A stretch of 64,000 nucleotides of DNA from Flavicella sp. (GTDB lineage Bacteria > Bacteroidota > Bacteroidia > Flavobacteriales > Flavobacteriaceae): contig NZ_JAQWGB010000017.1 of assembly GCF_029238425.1 (NCBI RefSeq), forward strand, positions 1 through 64,000, given 5' to 3'. The position numbers and the translations under genes were made by a program. The notes under the pieces are model-generated. The model was not told the DNA's origin. It was given only the letters and a program-made list of their open reading frames with translations, and did no database searches. This document shows, one piece after another, positions 48,497 to 58,881 of this stretch; within the stretch, counting starts at the first letter, position 1; every line of letters begins with the position of its first letter.

Positions 48497-49891
48497 ATGA
48501 GTATTTTATTAAGTATAATATATCTAATATCAACGGTTACGTTTATCGTTGGTCTTAAAAAGTTAGGACATCCAGAGACTGCTAAAAGTGGAAATTCAAT
48601 TGCAGCTTTAGGGATGGGATTGGCTATTGTTGGAACTATTTTTATCAATGATATTGAAGTGCCAACAATTATTTATGTATTGATTGGATTGGCCATTTTA
48701 GTCGGTTCTATCATGGGATGGTTGATCGCTATGAAAGTAGAGATGACAAAAATGCCAGAATTAGTTTCTTTATTTAACGGGTTTGGTGGAGCAAGTGCTG
48801 CGTTGATTGGAGTTGTGGAATTTATTGGAAATGATAATATTGCAGGAACCGAAGCAACAATTGTTTCAACAATATTATCGGCTATTGCTATTGGAGCTAT
48901 TACCTTTTCTGGAAGTTTGGTTGCTTGGGGGAAATTAAATGGTTCTTTAAAAAGTGTTGTGAAAATTCCTCAATACAACATCATAAATAATTTAGTGATT
49001 ATTGGAATTGTTGCCTTTTCAGCATTTATGGTGATTACAGGTACAGATAGTCAAATATTATTATATGCTTTATTAGGAGCAGGTTTATTGTATGGAGTTT
49101 TATTTGTACTACCGATTGGAGGAGCAGATATGCCTGTAGTAATATCATTATTAAACTCATTGACTGGTATTGCTGCAGCTATTACAGGTATCTTGTATGA
49201 TAATATGGTAATGCTTGTAGGAGGGATCTTAGTAGGTTCTGCTGGTATTATTCTTACAGTTGCAATGTGTAAGGCAATGAATAGAACTTTAGGCTCTGTA
49301 ATTTTTGGTTCTTTTGGAGCGTCAGCAGTGGCGGAAGAAGGGGTGAACAAAACTCTAGGAACTATTAAAAAGACGACTTCTAGTGATACAGCTATTATGA
49401 TGAATTACGCGCAAAACGTAATTATTGTTCCTGGATATGGTTTAGCCGTGGCACAAGCGCAACATGTTATTCACGAATTGGAAGAGATTTTGACCGGAAA
49501 AGGTGTGAATGTGAAATATGCAATTCACCCAGTAGCGGGTCGTATGCCAGGGCATATGAATGTATTATTGGCGGAATCTAACGTAGAATATAGTTTGTTG
49601 GCTGAAATGGATGATATCAACCCTCAGTTTAACAATGCAGATGTTGTATTGGTGGTAGGAGCAAATGACGTTGTAAATCCTGCAGCTCATAATGATCCAG
49701 CTTCTCCGATTTACGGAATGCCTATTTTAGATGTTGAAAATGCCAAGCATATTGTAGTAAACAAACGTAGTATGAAAGCAGGTTATGCTGGGATTGAAAA
49801 TGAATTGTTCTACAACTCTAAAACTTCTATGTTATTTGGTGATGCAAAAGATGCATTGACAGAACTCGTGGGAGAATTGAAAGGGATGTAA
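48497..49891 (+). CDS. pntB: NAD(P)(+) transhydrogenase subunit beta
   Basis: 464 aa; 'VIIVPGYGLAVAQAQHVIHELEEIL', 'HPVAGRMPGHMNVLLAESNV', 'VGANDVVNPAAHNDP'. Confidence 0.97.
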   Translation: MSILLSIIYLISTVTFIVGLKKLGHPETAKSGNSIAALGMGLAIVGTIFINDIEVPTIIYVLIGLAILVGSIMGWLIAMKVEMTKMPELVSLFNGFGGASAALIGVVEFIGNDNIAGTEATIVSTILSAIAIGAITFSGSLVAWGKLNGSLKSVVKIPQYNIINNLVIIGIVAFSAFMVITGTDSQILLYALLGAGLLYGVLFVLPIGGADMPVVISLLNSLTGIAAAITGILYDNMVMLVGGILVGSAGIILTVAMCKAMNRTLGSVIFGSFGASAVAEEGVNKTLGTIKKTTSSDTAIMMNYAQNVIIVPGYGLAVAQAQHVIHELEEILTGKGVNVKYAIHPVAGRMPGHMNVLLAESNVEYSLLAEMDDINPQFNNADVVLVVGANDVVNPAAHNDPASPIYGMPILDVENAKHIVVNKRSMKAGYAGIENELFYNSKTSMLFGDAKDALTELVGELKGM

Positions 49892-49915
49892 AAAGTTCTA
49901 AAAATTATAGATTAC

Positions 49916-49952
49916 AAACCTGACAGGTCTCTAAGACCTGTTAGGTTTTTTT
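49916..49952 (+). terminator. Long hairpin repeat after pntB, terminator-like
   Basis: AAACCTGACAGGTCT cta AGACCTGTTAGGTTT (one mismatch) plus TTTTT. Confidence 0.8.
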
Positions 49953-50020
49953 CTGGTGTATTTTACAAGATTTAGGTTCTTAAAAAGATTCGAATTTTTC
50001 CTTTTTTAATTAATATAAAA

Positions 50021-50055
50021 TCTCTCAAGCCTGCAAAGTCTTAAGAGGTTTTTTG
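50021..50055. repeat. Second hairpin repeat in the pntB-hisS spacer
   Basis: CTCTCAAG cctgcaaagt CTTAAGAG followed by GTTTTTTG. Confidence 0.55.
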
Positions 50056-50161
50056 TTTAAATAGATGTCATTTGTAGTTTATTTTTGAAGCCCAAAGTTT
50101 AAAAGGATTTTTTATACAACAAGTCTGTTTTTTTCGGATATTTGCAGCTTATTTTTTTATC

Positions 50162-51538
50162 ATGGCACAAAAACCAAGTATTCCAAAAGGGACAAGAGAT
50201 TTTTCTCCTATCGAAGTTGCAAAACGCGACTATATTTTTGGGACTATAAAACAGGTATTTCAAACTTTTGGATTTCAACCCATAGAGACACCTTCTTTTG
50301 AAAACTCATCTACTTTGATGGGGAAATATGGTGAAGAGGGAGATCGTTTGATTTTTAAAATCTTGAATTCTGGTGATTATTTAAAAAAAGCAGATGAAAC
50401 CTTATTAACTGAGAAGCAAAGTACAAAGTTAACGTCTCAAATATCTGAAAAAGCCTTACGTTATGATTTAACTGTTCCTTTCGCTAGATATGTGGTACAG
50501 CATCAAAATGAATTGGAATTGCCTTTTAAAAGATTTCAAATTCAGCCAGTATGGAGAGCAGATCGTCCTCAAAAAGGAAGGTTTAGAGAATTTTACCAGT
50601 GTGATGCAGATGTAGTAGGAAGTAAATCACTTTGGCAAGAAATAGAATTTATTCAATTATATGATACCGTATTTAGTAAGTTAGGCTTGGTAGGTACGAC
50701 TATCAAAATCAACAATAGAAAAATATTATCTGGTATTGCTGAAATTATCGGTGCTAAGGATAAATTAATTGATTTTACGGTTGCTTTAGACAAGTTGGAT
50801 AAAATTGGTGCTGAGGGTGTAACCAAAGAAATGTTAGGAAAAGGAATTTCTGACGAAGCAATTGAAAAAGTAGCACCATTATTTTCTTTTAATGGTTCGA
50901 GTACTGAAAAATTAAATCAATTGGACGAAATGCTTGCAAATTCTGAAGAGGGCTTGCAGGGTGTAAAGGATTTAAGATTTGTTGTTGATAAAATAGAAGC
51001 ATTAGGATTAGAATCTGCTTCTCTAGATGTTGATGTAACATTGGCAAGAGGATTGAATTATTATACAGGAGCTATCTTTGAAGTTTCAGCTCCAGAAGGT
51101 GTAAAAATGGGATCTATTGGAGGTGGAGGTAGATATGACGATCTTACAGGTATTTTCGGATTGAAAAATATGAGTGGTGTTGGAATATCTTTTGGTTTGG
51201 ATAGAATCTATTTAGTTTTAGAAGAATTGAATTTATTCGCTAAGTTTGAAAAACCTAGACCTGAAGTGGTATTTATCAACTTTGGGGATGAGGAGGCTTT
51301 TTATGCTACAAAAGCAATAAAAGCTTTAAGAACAGAAGGAGTGAAGGCAGAGTTGTACCCTGATGCTGCGAAAATGAAAAAACAAATGAATTATGCTAAC
51401 AAAAGAGAAATTCCTTTTGTGGTTATTGTAGGTTCAAAAGAAATAGAAGCGAATATATATACATTAAAAAATATGCAAAGCGGAGAACAACAAGAATGTA
51501 GTTTAGAAGAATTACTTCAAGTGGTGATTAATTCGTAA
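50162..51538 (+). CDS. hisS: Histidine--tRNA ligase
   Basis: '[13 protein letters not shown]', '[13 protein letters not shown]', '[14 protein letters not shown]'. Confidence 0.97.
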   Translation: MAQKPSIPKGTRDFSPIEVAKRDYIFGTIKQVFQTFGFQPIETPSFENSSTLMGKYGEEGDRLIFKILNSGDYLKKADETLLTEKQSTKLTSQISEKALRYDLTVPFARYVVQHQNELELPFKRFQIQPVWRADRPQKGRFREFYQCDADVVGSKSLWQEIEFIQLYDTVFSKLGLVGTTIKINNRKILSGIAEIIGAKDKLIDFTVALDKLDKIGAEGVTKEMLGKGISDEAIEKVAPLFSFNGSSTEKLNQLDEMLANSEEGLQGVKDLRFVVDKIEALGLESASLDVDVTLARGLNYYTGAIFEVSAPEGVKMGSIGGGGRYDDLTGIFGLKNMSGVGISFGLDRIYLVLEELNLFAKFEKPRPEVVFINFGDEEAFYATKAIKALRTEGVKAELYPDAAKMKKQMNYANKREIPFVVIVGSKEIEANIYTLKNMQSGEQQECSLEELLQVVINS

Positions 51539-51561
51539 ATTTGCAACATAATATAAGAACA

Positions 51562-52248
51562 ATGTTTGAAGGAAAAAACGGAATGAGTATTGATAACATA
51601 GACGAGATCGGAGAAAATCATATCGCTACTTCAGCAGAGACACCTTTGCGTGAAGATGCTTTTGACATTTCTGATTCAGAAAAAATAAGTATTATCCAGG
51701 ATAAGGTAAAAGATATCTTAATTACTTTAGGAATGGATTTGACGGATGATAGTTTGCAGGGCACTCCTAAAAGAGTCGCAAAATCATTTGTAAATGAATT
51801 GTTTGCAGGATTAAATCCAGCAAATAAGCCTGAGTTGTCAACTTTTGACAACACGTATAAGTATGGAGAGATGTTGGTAGAAAAAAACATAGTTGTTTAT
51901 TCTACTTGTGAACACCATTTATTACCAATCGTAGGAAGAGCACATGTTGCATATATTTCAAAAGGGAAAGTAATAGGTTTGTCTAAAATGAACCGTATTG
52001 TGGAGCATTTTGCAAAAAGACCTCAGGTTCAAGAAAGGTTAACGATGCAAGTGGTTCAAGCATTACAAGAAGCTTTAGGAACGGATGATGTTGCTTGTGT
52101 TATTGATGCAAAACATTTGTGTGTTAATTCAAGAGGAATTAAAGATATCGAAAGTAGTACTGTTACTGCTGAATATGGTGGTGCTTTCAAAAAGAAAGAT
52201 GTGAAACGAGAACTGCTAGATTATATCAAATTAGAAACAAACGTTTAA
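51562..52248 (+). CDS. folE: GTP cyclohydrolase I
   Basis: 'YSTCEHHLLPIVGRAHVAYI', 'GLSKMNRIVEHFAKRPQVQERLT'; ATG at 51562 preferred over TTG at 51541. Confidence 0.96.
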   Translation: MFEGKNGMSIDNIDEIGENHIATSAETPLREDAFDISDSEKISIIQDKVKDILITLGMDLTDDSLQGTPKRVAKSFVNELFAGLNPANKPELSTFDNTYKYGEMLVEKNIVVYSTCEHHLLPIVGRAHVAYISKGKVIGLSKMNRIVEHFAKRPQVQERLTMQVVQALQEALGTDDVACVIDAKHLCVNSRGIKDIESSTVTAEYGGAFKKKDVKRELLDYIKLETNV

Positions 52249-52267
52249 GATATATTAAAGAATAAAG

Positions 52268-52293
52268 AAGCCGCAATTTGCGGCTTTTTTTAT
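52268..52293 (+). terminator. Terminator after folE
   Basis: AGCCGCAA/TTGCGGCT + TTTTTT. Confidence 0.88.
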
Positions 52294-52328
52294 TCATTTT
52301 TTTCACAGAATACAATTAGAATTAAAAC

Positions 52329-52336
52329 TATCTTTG
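52329..52336 (+). promoter_or_regulatory. -7 box TATCTTTG upstream of the DEAD-box gene
   Basis: Exact TAnnTTTG, 21 bp before the TTG start. Confidence 0.5.
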
Positions 52337-52356
52337 CAGTCTAAAATTATAAGGTT

Positions 52357-53475
52357 TTGAGCACATTTTCAGATTTAGGAATCTCTAAGGATTTCCAAAA
52401 GGCATTAAAAGAGAATAAAATTGTTTCTCCAACAGATATTCAAGAGAAATCTATACCTGTTCTATTAAAGCAAAAAACGGATTTTATTGGTTTAGCACAG
52501 ACAGGAACTGGTAAAACAGCTGCTTTTGGTTTGCCGATACTACAAAACATAGATCCTAATAAAAATGAAATTCAAGCTTTGATTTTATCTCCAACAAGAG
52601 AGTTGGTACAGCAAATCAATAAGCAATTGTTTCGTTTCACAAAATATGCTCCAACAAAAATATTTTCAGAAGAATTATATGGTGGGGTTAAAATTGATAT
52701 TCAAATTGAAAAACTGAAAAGACCGACACATTTTATTGTGGCTACTCCGGGTAGATTAGTAGATTTGATAGAGCGTGGAGCGTTAGATTTGACAAAGATC
52801 AAGACTATTGTTTTGGATGAAGCTGATGAAATGCTGAGTATGGGGTTCAAACAAGATTTGAATAGAATTTTAAATTACACAAATGGTACTCGAAACACTT
52901 GGTTGTTTTCTGCTACCATGCCGGAAGAAATTAAAAGAATCATCAATACCTACATGTCACCAAATGCTATAAAAGTGACTGTTGATGTAGATACCTTGAT
53001 CAATAAAAATATTACACATCAATATGCTGTGGTAAATGGAAAAGAGAAATACAATACTTTGGTTTCTTTTCTTGAACAAAATCCAGATGGAAGGGGAATT
53101 GTATTCTGTAAAACAAGGGCTGGTGTTCAGAATTTGACAGAATATTTACAAGAAGATGAGTTTTCTGTAGGTGGTTTAGAAGGTGAAATGGGACAGAGGG
53201 ACCGTGATAAGGTAATGCGAGCCTTTAAAAACGGGTCGAGACAAATTTTAATAGCAACGGATGTTGCTGCCCGTGGTATTGACGTTAAAGATTTGGCATT
53301 TGTCATTCATTACCAATTGCCAGAACAGTTAGAATATTATACCCATAGAAGTGGAAGGACTGCGAGAGCTGGTAAAAAAGGAATTTCTTTGGCGTTGGTT
53401 ACAGCAACGGAATTAGGACGTTTGAGAGAGATAGAAAATGATTTAGAAATTAGAGCAAAACAAGTTAGTATCTAA
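52357..53475 (+). CDS. DEAD/DEAH box RNA helicase, apparent TTG start
   Basis: 372 aa; 'GLAQTGTGKTAAFGLP', 'DEAD', 'SAT', 'HRSGRTAR'. Confidence 0.94.
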   Translation: MSTFSDLGISKDFQKALKENKIVSPTDIQEKSIPVLLKQKTDFIGLAQTGTGKTAAFGLPILQNIDPNKNEIQALILSPTRELVQQINKQLFRFTKYAPTKIFSEELYGGVKIDIQIEKLKRPTHFIVATPGRLVDLIERGALDLTKIKTIVLDEADEMLSMGFKQDLNRILNYTNGTRNTWLFSATMPEEIKRIINTYMSPNAIKVTVDVDTLINKNITHQYAVVNGKEKYNTLVSFLEQNPDGRGIVFCKTRAGVQNLTEYLQEDEFSVGGLEGEMGQRDRDKVMRAFKNGSRQILIATDVAARGIDVKDLAFVIHYQLPEQLEYYTHRSGRTARAGKKGISLALVTATELGRLREIENDLEIRAKQVSI

Positions 53476-53491
53476 TTTTTATTACGACAAT

Positions 53492-53528
53492 AACAAAAGC
53501 CTGTTTACTAAATAAACAGGCTTTTTGT
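53492..53528 (+). terminator. Terminator
   Basis: AAAAGCCTGTTTA / TAAACAGGCTTTTT. Confidence 0.88.
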
Positions 53529-53540
53529 ATATTAGAAAGA

Positions 53541-54590
53541 ATGTTAAAAGAATATAAATATATAATTGTTGGAGCTGGCCTATCAGGTTTGGTTACCGCA
53601 TATAAATTAAAGCAAAAAGGAGAAGAGGATTTTATTATTCTAGAGTCTAGATCAAGAATAGGTGGGAGAATATTGACGAAAGATCATATAGATTTTGGAG
53701 CAACCTGGTTGCAAACCTATCATACAGAACTGCTGGGATTGTTAGAAGAATTAAAAATTAAAGTCTTTGATCAATATTCTAAAGGAAAAAGTGTTCTGGT
53801 CTATAGTTCAATGTCTCCAGTTCATTATTTTGAAATGGATGCTTCTCAACCAGCTTCGAAAAGAGTCGTAGGAGGTACTCGGAAATTGATTGATACTTTG
53901 TATAAATCGGTTGAAGATAAAGTGGTGTTAGCTACTGAAGTTCTCGGCATTCAAAATCAAGGAACGTATATTATGATTAAAACTACCGATAAAAGTTATG
54001 TAGGAGCTAAAGTGGTTTCTACTTTACCACCATTATTAGCATCAGAATTAAATTTTGAGCCAAGTTTACCAGATAGTGTTCAAACAGCCATGGAGCAAAC
54101 GCATACTTGGATGAGCAATGCAATAAAAGTAGGAATTCATTTTGAGACTCCTTTTTGGAAGAAGAAAGGTTTTTCTGGAACCGTAATAGGTCAAGCGAGT
54201 CCTGTTGTAGAACTGTATGATCATACGAATTTTGAAGAAAATACATATGTTTTAAAGGGCTTTGTCAATGAAAGCTTAAGAGAGTTGACATCAGATGCTC
54301 GAAGAGAAAGAATTCTTAACTTTCTAGAAAAGTACTTAGGTGAAGAAGTGCAAAATTATCTGAGCTATGAAGAAAAAGACTGGTCATTGGACACTTATAC
54401 TTCTGGTAAAAGTTTGAATTCCTATTATTTGAGTCCACAATACGGTAATCCAATCTTTCAGGAATTGTATTACGACTCTAAATTAGTATTTTCGGGTACG
54501 GAGACTTCAGAAACTTATGGAGGATATTTAGAAGGAGCCGTTAGGAGTGGCGTTAATGCATTTAAATTAATTTCAAATGAATCTGACTAA
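53541..54590 (+). CDS. FAD-dependent amine oxidase family protein
   Basis: 'YIIVGAGLSGLVTAYKLKQKGEEDFIILESRSRIGGRI', 'LVFSGTETSETYGGYLEGAVRSG'. Confidence 0.92.
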   Translation: MLKEYKYIIVGAGLSGLVTAYKLKQKGEEDFIILESRSRIGGRILTKDHIDFGATWLQTYHTELLGLLEELKIKVFDQYSKGKSVLVYSSMSPVHYFEMDASQPASKRVVGGTRKLIDTLYKSVEDKVVLATEVLGIQNQGTYIMIKTTDKSYVGAKVVSTLPPLLASELNFEPSLPDSVQTAMEQTHTWMSNAIKVGIHFETPFWKKKGFSGTVIGQASPVVELYDHTNFEENTYVLKGFVNESLRELTSDARRERILNFLEKYLGEEVQNYLSYEEKDWSLDTYTSGKSLNSYYLSPQYGNPIFQELYYDSKLVFSGTETSETYGGYLEGAVRSGVNAFKLISNESD

Positions 54591-54843
54591 GTCAAATAAG
54601 TTAATCATAGGCATTCTTTGTGATATCATCGGAATGGGGTCTTATCTGATTCCTGGAGCAGGAGAATTTTTTGATATTATTTGGGCTCCGTTATCATTAT
54701 ATATAATGGTAAAAATGTACAAAGGAACTGAAGGGAAAGTAGCTGGTGCTGTTTCTTTTATAGAAGAAGCCCTTCCAATAGATTTTGTTCCCACGTTTAC
54801 CTTGATGTGGTTGTATACTTATAAATTAAAAAAAGGGCAGTAA
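54577..54843 (+). CDS. Small membrane hypothetical protein
   Basis: 88 aa, hydrophobic, overlaps the amine oxidase gene by 14 bp. Confidence 0.75.
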   Translation: MNLTKSNKLIIGILCDIIGMGSYLIPGAGEFFDIIWAPLSLYIMVKMYKGTEGKVAGAVSFIEEALPIDFVPTFTLMWLYTYKLKKGQ

Positions 54844-54866
54844 AATTAGTACCGCCCTTTTTATAT

Positions 54867-55325
54867 TTATTGTACGGCTACATAAATTGAAGCTTCTCCG
54901 TTAGTAGGGTTCATTGCTTTTTCGTCATAGATTTCTATGTCAGTTGTATACCTTCTGTTTAAATTTGTATTCCAAATTTTTCTCCAGGTATTGATAACGG
55001 CATCTTTTGTTAAGTCGCCTTTTGCCGTAAATTTTTTGTATTGTGCCTTAGGCACTATTTTTACAGACAACTCTTCTGGAATTTTATCTAGATTAGAAAC
55101 CTCATGACCAAGGACCATGGTGTAATTGCCATTGTGATCAGACTCATAGTCGGTATACAAAGCATAGATAGTTTCATTTTTTTTATGAGCCAATTCTTTT
55201 AAAGATTGGGTTTGCATAAATTCCTGCCATAATTTAGGGATTTGTACTTCTGCCTTTCCGGCATGATTTGAGGTTCTTGTCTCAATTCCAACAATGGCCA
55301 ATGCATCTTTTTCTACAGTATTCAT
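54867..55325 (-). CDS. GyrI-like / AraC effector-binding domain protein
   Basis: 'ALAIVGIETRTSNHAGKAEVQIPKLWQEFMQ...IYALYTDYESDHNGNYTMVLGHEV'; start at MNTVEKD. Confidence 0.85.
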   Translation of the reverse strand: MNTVEKDALAIVGIETRTSNHAGKAEVQIPKLWQEFMQTQSLKELAHKKNETIYALYTDYESDHNGNYTMVLGHEVSNLDKIPEELSVKIVPKAQYKKFTAKGDLTKDAVINTWRKIWNTNLNRRYTTDIEIYDEKAMNPTNGEASIYVAVQ

Positions 55326-55390
55326 AGGTGTTAAATTTTTAATTCTTTTCAAAAATAAACACGGTAAATGACAGAGGTATGTCAGGGGTG

Positions 55391-56086
55391 TTATTTGTCT
55401 TTATAATAATTTTTATAAAACTCTTCTAAAGTCATATTATGAGATTCAAAATGAACAAGTGTTCGTTTTATATTTTGAATGCGATCTACCCTAAACATTC
55501 TAAATTCTTGTCGCAATCTGCAAAAAGCTATTAGCAACCAATTCTCTTGTGTGCTATAGAGCGCAAAAGGTTCTACTTCTCTTTTAGATTCTTTTGATTG
55601 TAGAGATAGATAATTAATTTCTAAAAGTTCAAAATTGGTGATGGCAGACTGTAAAAGCATTAAGTAATTACTTGTCTTTTGTTCTTGAAAATTGGCATTA
55701 AAATATATTCTATCCGATAGTAGGGTTGTCTTTTCTTTTTGTTGTGATTTTAGAGTGGCCTTTATTTTTAAAATGGCCTCACTATAGTGTTTGGTAAAAG
55801 AGGAATCTTTGTTTTTTAGAATCAGTTGTTCTGCAGTAATCAAAGCATTCGCCTCCTCTTCGGTAAACATAACTGGTGGCAATTTGTAACCTTCCATCAG
55901 AGAATGACCTTTCCCTTCTTCAGTAAATACAGGAATACCAGAGTTTTCTAAAGTTCGAATATCGCGATATATAGTTCTAATACTAACTTTATGTTTTTCA
56001 GCTAGACTTCTAGCTGTCGTAATATGCTGTGATTGTAATTGAGTGAGAATAGAAGTAAGTCTTGATATTCTAGGTTTTTCTTCCAT
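55391..56086 (-). CDS. YafY family transcriptional regulator (HTH_11 + WYL)
   Basis: 'RISRLTSILTQLQSQHITTARSLAEKHKVSIRTIYRDIRTLENSGIPVFTEEGKGH', WYL-like C-terminal region. Confidence 0.93.
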   Translation of the reverse strand: MEEKPRISRLTSILTQLQSQHITTARSLAEKHKVSIRTIYRDIRTLENSGIPVFTEEGKGHSLMEGYKLPPVMFTEEEANALITAEQLILKNKDSSFTKHYSEAILKIKATLKSQQKEKTTLLSDRIYFNANFQEQKTSNYLMLLQSAITNFELLEINYLSLQSKESKREVEPFALYSTQENWLLIAFCRLRQEFRMFRVDRIQNIKRTLVHFESHNMTLEEFYKNYYKDK

Positions 56087-56201
56087 ATAGTTTTAGTTGA
56101 TGAACAAATGTTAACAGGTTTTTTGCTTTTGGTTAACGGTGTTTTATGTTTGATTAATTGCGATTGTAAGCTAATGATAATATTTTTAGAATAAAAAAAG
56201 G

Positions 56202-57035
56202 ATGCTATTTAAAACTGTTTTTAGACTAGGCTTCTTGTGTCTATGTATCATAAATATACAAGAAATAAGGGGTCAAATTAAAGGACGAATTATGAATGAT
56301 TCAGTTCCTGTGGAAGGAATTCATGTATTAAACTTAAATAATGATTTGGGAGCTGTAACCAATGAAAATGGCGAGTTTGAAATTGAAACGAGTTTGAATG
56401 ATACATTATTTTTTTCGGGAGTGAAATATTTACCAAAAAAAATAGTAATTGAAGAAATGATAAGTATTCAGAAAAACATGACAGTTGAGTTGGAAGAATT
56501 TACCAATGAATTAAATGAAGTTTTTTTAGATAATAAGAACGTTCTTTTAGTTAGTCTTGGTGGAAAAGACACTTCCGATACAATTGAGCTCTCTTCTATC
56601 GCTTTGGATTTTACCTTTGTTCCATTGAATGAACCCTATGAAATGACTGTTGATGAGATACTGGCATCAAGCAATGATGATATTTCACTTTTTAAAGGTG
56701 GTGGTGGGGCTAATCTTATAGAGCTTGTAGGGATATTATTGAGTCCTTTAGCCAAAATTGGAAAAACGAGGAGATCTGAGAAAAAAACAAGTAAAAAGCG
56801 AAAAAAAAATCATGAGAAAGAGGTTTCAGAGGCTTTGGATAAAATTAGACCTGATTTTGGTGATAAGTTTTTTATAGGAATTTTAAAGCTTCCAGAGGCT
56901 CATATTGATTTATTTATCAAGCATTGTGTATCAAAAGGTATTGCTGAATTGTATGTTAGGAATGATAAATTTGGGATTATGGAAGTGTTTCTAGAGGAAA
57001 TAAAAGGATACAAAACTCTACATAACTTGAAATGA
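56202..57035 (+). CDS. Carboxypeptidase-like regulatory domain-containing protein
   Basis: 'IKGRIMNDSVPVEGIHVLNLNNDLGAVTNENGEFEIETSLNDTLFFSGVKY'. Confidence 0.85.
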   Translation: MLFKTVFRLGFLCLCIINIQEIRGQIKGRIMNDSVPVEGIHVLNLNNDLGAVTNENGEFEIETSLNDTLFFSGVKYLPKKIVIEEMISIQKNMTVELEEFTNELNEVFLDNKNVLLVSLGGKDTSDTIELSSIALDFTFVPLNEPYEMTVDEILASSNDDISLFKGGGGANLIELVGILLSPLAKIGKTRRSEKKTSKKRKKNHEKEVSEALDKIRPDFGDKFFIGILKLPEAHIDLFIKHCVSKGIAELYVRNDKFGIMEVFLEEIKGYKTLHNLK

Positions 57036-57058
57036 GTTTGTGATTTTTTTACTTAAAC

Positions 57059-57547
57059 CTATAGGAGTTCGATTTTATTCAATCGTAATTCGAAATCTTC
57101 GCTTTTTTTGTTTCCTATCAAAAAAACAATTTCAGAAATACTGTTTTCTTGAAAATTAGTGAGTTCCATTTTTCTTCCTCGATACATAGGAATAAAGTCT
57201 TGGAGAATAAATTCAATGTCTTGCCATTCATTGGTCGTTTTGAATGGATGTATGTATGAATGTTTTTGAGTGCTGTTTTCTTTTATTCTTACTTGATAAT
57301 TTTTAGTATCCCCTTTTAAAGAAATCTTTATTTTTGAAAAATCCGCAATATTTATTTTTGGAAAAGTATACTTTACCATGGCAAAACCTCCATTGTTTTC
57401 GAGAGAAACAGATCCTCTAAAAACTCCGTTGTTTTGATCGACTAAAAACTCACTTTTAGAAATGCCACCCATGACAAAATCATTGACAATTCTCCATTGA
57501 GAAATATCAATGTTGTTATTAAAGTCGAAGAGCTTACTTTCTTGCAT
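57059..57547 (-). CDS. CIA30 family protein
   Basis: 'WRIVNDFVMGGISKSEFLVDQNNGVFRGSVSLENNGGFAMVKY'. Confidence 0.9.
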   Translation of the reverse strand: MQESKLFDFNNNIDISQWRIVNDFVMGGISKSEFLVDQNNGVFRGSVSLENNGGFAMVKYTFPKINIADFSKIKISLKGDTKNYQVRIKENSTQKHSYIHPFKTTNEWQDIEFILQDFIPMYRGRKMELTNFQENSISEIVFLIGNKKSEDFELRLNKIELL

Positions 57548-57557
57548 CTCTAAAAAA

Positions 57558-58640
57558 TTATTTTTTATAAAATGGCATTTTTACAACCTGTGCTTTTAGC
57601 GAGCGTTTTCTTACTTTGATGTATATTTCACTTCCAATTTTTGAAAACTCAGTAGATACATATCCCATACCAATTCCTTTTTTAACGGAGGGTCCCATTG
57701 TACCAGAAGTAACAATACCAATTGCTTTTCCTTCTGCATCGACAATTTCATAATCTTTTCTTGGCACACCGCGGTCGATCAATTCAAAGCCTACTAATTT
57801 TTTAGAAACACCTGTTTCTTTTTGAGTTTTTAAAAAGTCACTATTTGTAAACTCATTATTAAACTTTGTAATCCATCCTAATCCAGCCTCTAAAGGAGAT
57901 GTAGTGTCATTGATGTCGTTTCCATATAAACAATAACCCATTTCTAAACGAAGGGTGTCTCTTGCTGCTAATCCAACAGGTTTGATATCAAAATCAGCTC
58001 CTGCCTCAAAAACTTTGTTCCAAATTTGTTCTACCTCTGAGTTTTTGCAATAAATTTCAAAACCTCCCGAACCAGTATAGCCTGTTGCAGATATAATTAC
58101 ATGCTCAATTCCTGCAAAATCTCCCACTTTAAAAGTGTAAAATTTAATAGCGGCTAAGTCAACTGATGTCAAGCTTTGCATCGCTTCTACAGATTTAGGT
58201 CCTTGTATGGCCAATAAAGAATAAGCGTCAGATAAATTCCTCATCGTAACATTTGCTTCATTCTTAGCACTAATCCAGTTCCAATCTTTTTCAATGTTAG
58301 ATGCATTTACGACAAGTAAATAGGTGTTTTCTTTAATTCTATAAACTAAAAGATCATCCACAATACCTCCATCTTCATTTGGCAAACAACTATATTGAGC
58401 ATCTCCGATGTTTAGTTTAGAAGCGTCATTGGTTGTAACTTTTTGAATTAATTCTAATGCACCGTCACCTTCAATTAAAAATTCACCCATATGAGATACA
58501 TCAAAAACACCAACACTTTCCCTTACAGTACTGTGTTCTGCATTTACACCTTCGTATTGAATAGGCATATTGTAGCCAGCAAAGGGTAAAATTTTAGCAC
58601 CTAAAGATTCGTGAATATGGTTTAACTGTACGTTTTTCAT
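57558..58640 (-). CDS. gcvT: Glycine cleavage system aminomethyltransferase
   Basis: 360 aa; '[23 protein letters not shown]', '[14 protein letters not shown]', '[16 protein letters not shown]'. Confidence 0.97.
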   Translation of the reverse strand: MKNVQLNHIHESLGAKILPFAGYNMPIQYEGVNAEHSTVRESVGVFDVSHMGEFLIEGDGALELIQKVTTNDASKLNIGDAQYSCLPNEDGGIVDDLLVYRIKENTYLLVVNASNIEKDWNWISAKNEANVTMRNLSDAYSLLAIQGPKSVEAMQSLTSVDLAAIKFYTFKVGDFAGIEHVIISATGYTGSGGFEIYCKNSEVEQIWNKVFEAGADFDIKPVGLAARDTLRLEMGYCLYGNDINDTTSPLEAGLGWITKFNNEFTNSDFLKTQKETGVSKKLVGFELIDRGVPRKDYEIVDAEGKAIGIVTSGTMGPSVKKGIGMGYVSTEFSKIGSEIYIKVRKRSLKAQVVKMPFYKK

Positions 58641-58881
58641 GAGTTTGAATTTAAAATCAATTGTGATTGCAAATTAAAGAAATTTTAATGCAAGAAATGA
58701 ATCAAAACTAAGAAATCCTTGACCAATTATTCGAATAGGGCTTTATATATTGTTATACAGTAGTCATTAATTAAATGCATCATCTTGATAAAAACTGATA
58801 TGGCTGGATTTTATCTGAACATTACTGGTATTCTGTTTTGAATAAGGATTTTAAAAAAGGTATTTCTGTACATTTGAAAGA

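Noticed and set aside
47026-49891. Split pntA (alpha1 + alpha2) considered as a frameshifted gene
   Set aside because: The two-polypeptide alpha subunit is an established arrangement in many bacteria; both ORFs have own starts and complete domains.
46911-58818. Shared 'CTGGATTTTATCYGA' upstream of pntA (46911) and the sulfatase (58804)
   Set aside because: A 14/15 match is expected by chance many times in a 64 kb AT-rich window when both strands and all pairs are considered; no further support.
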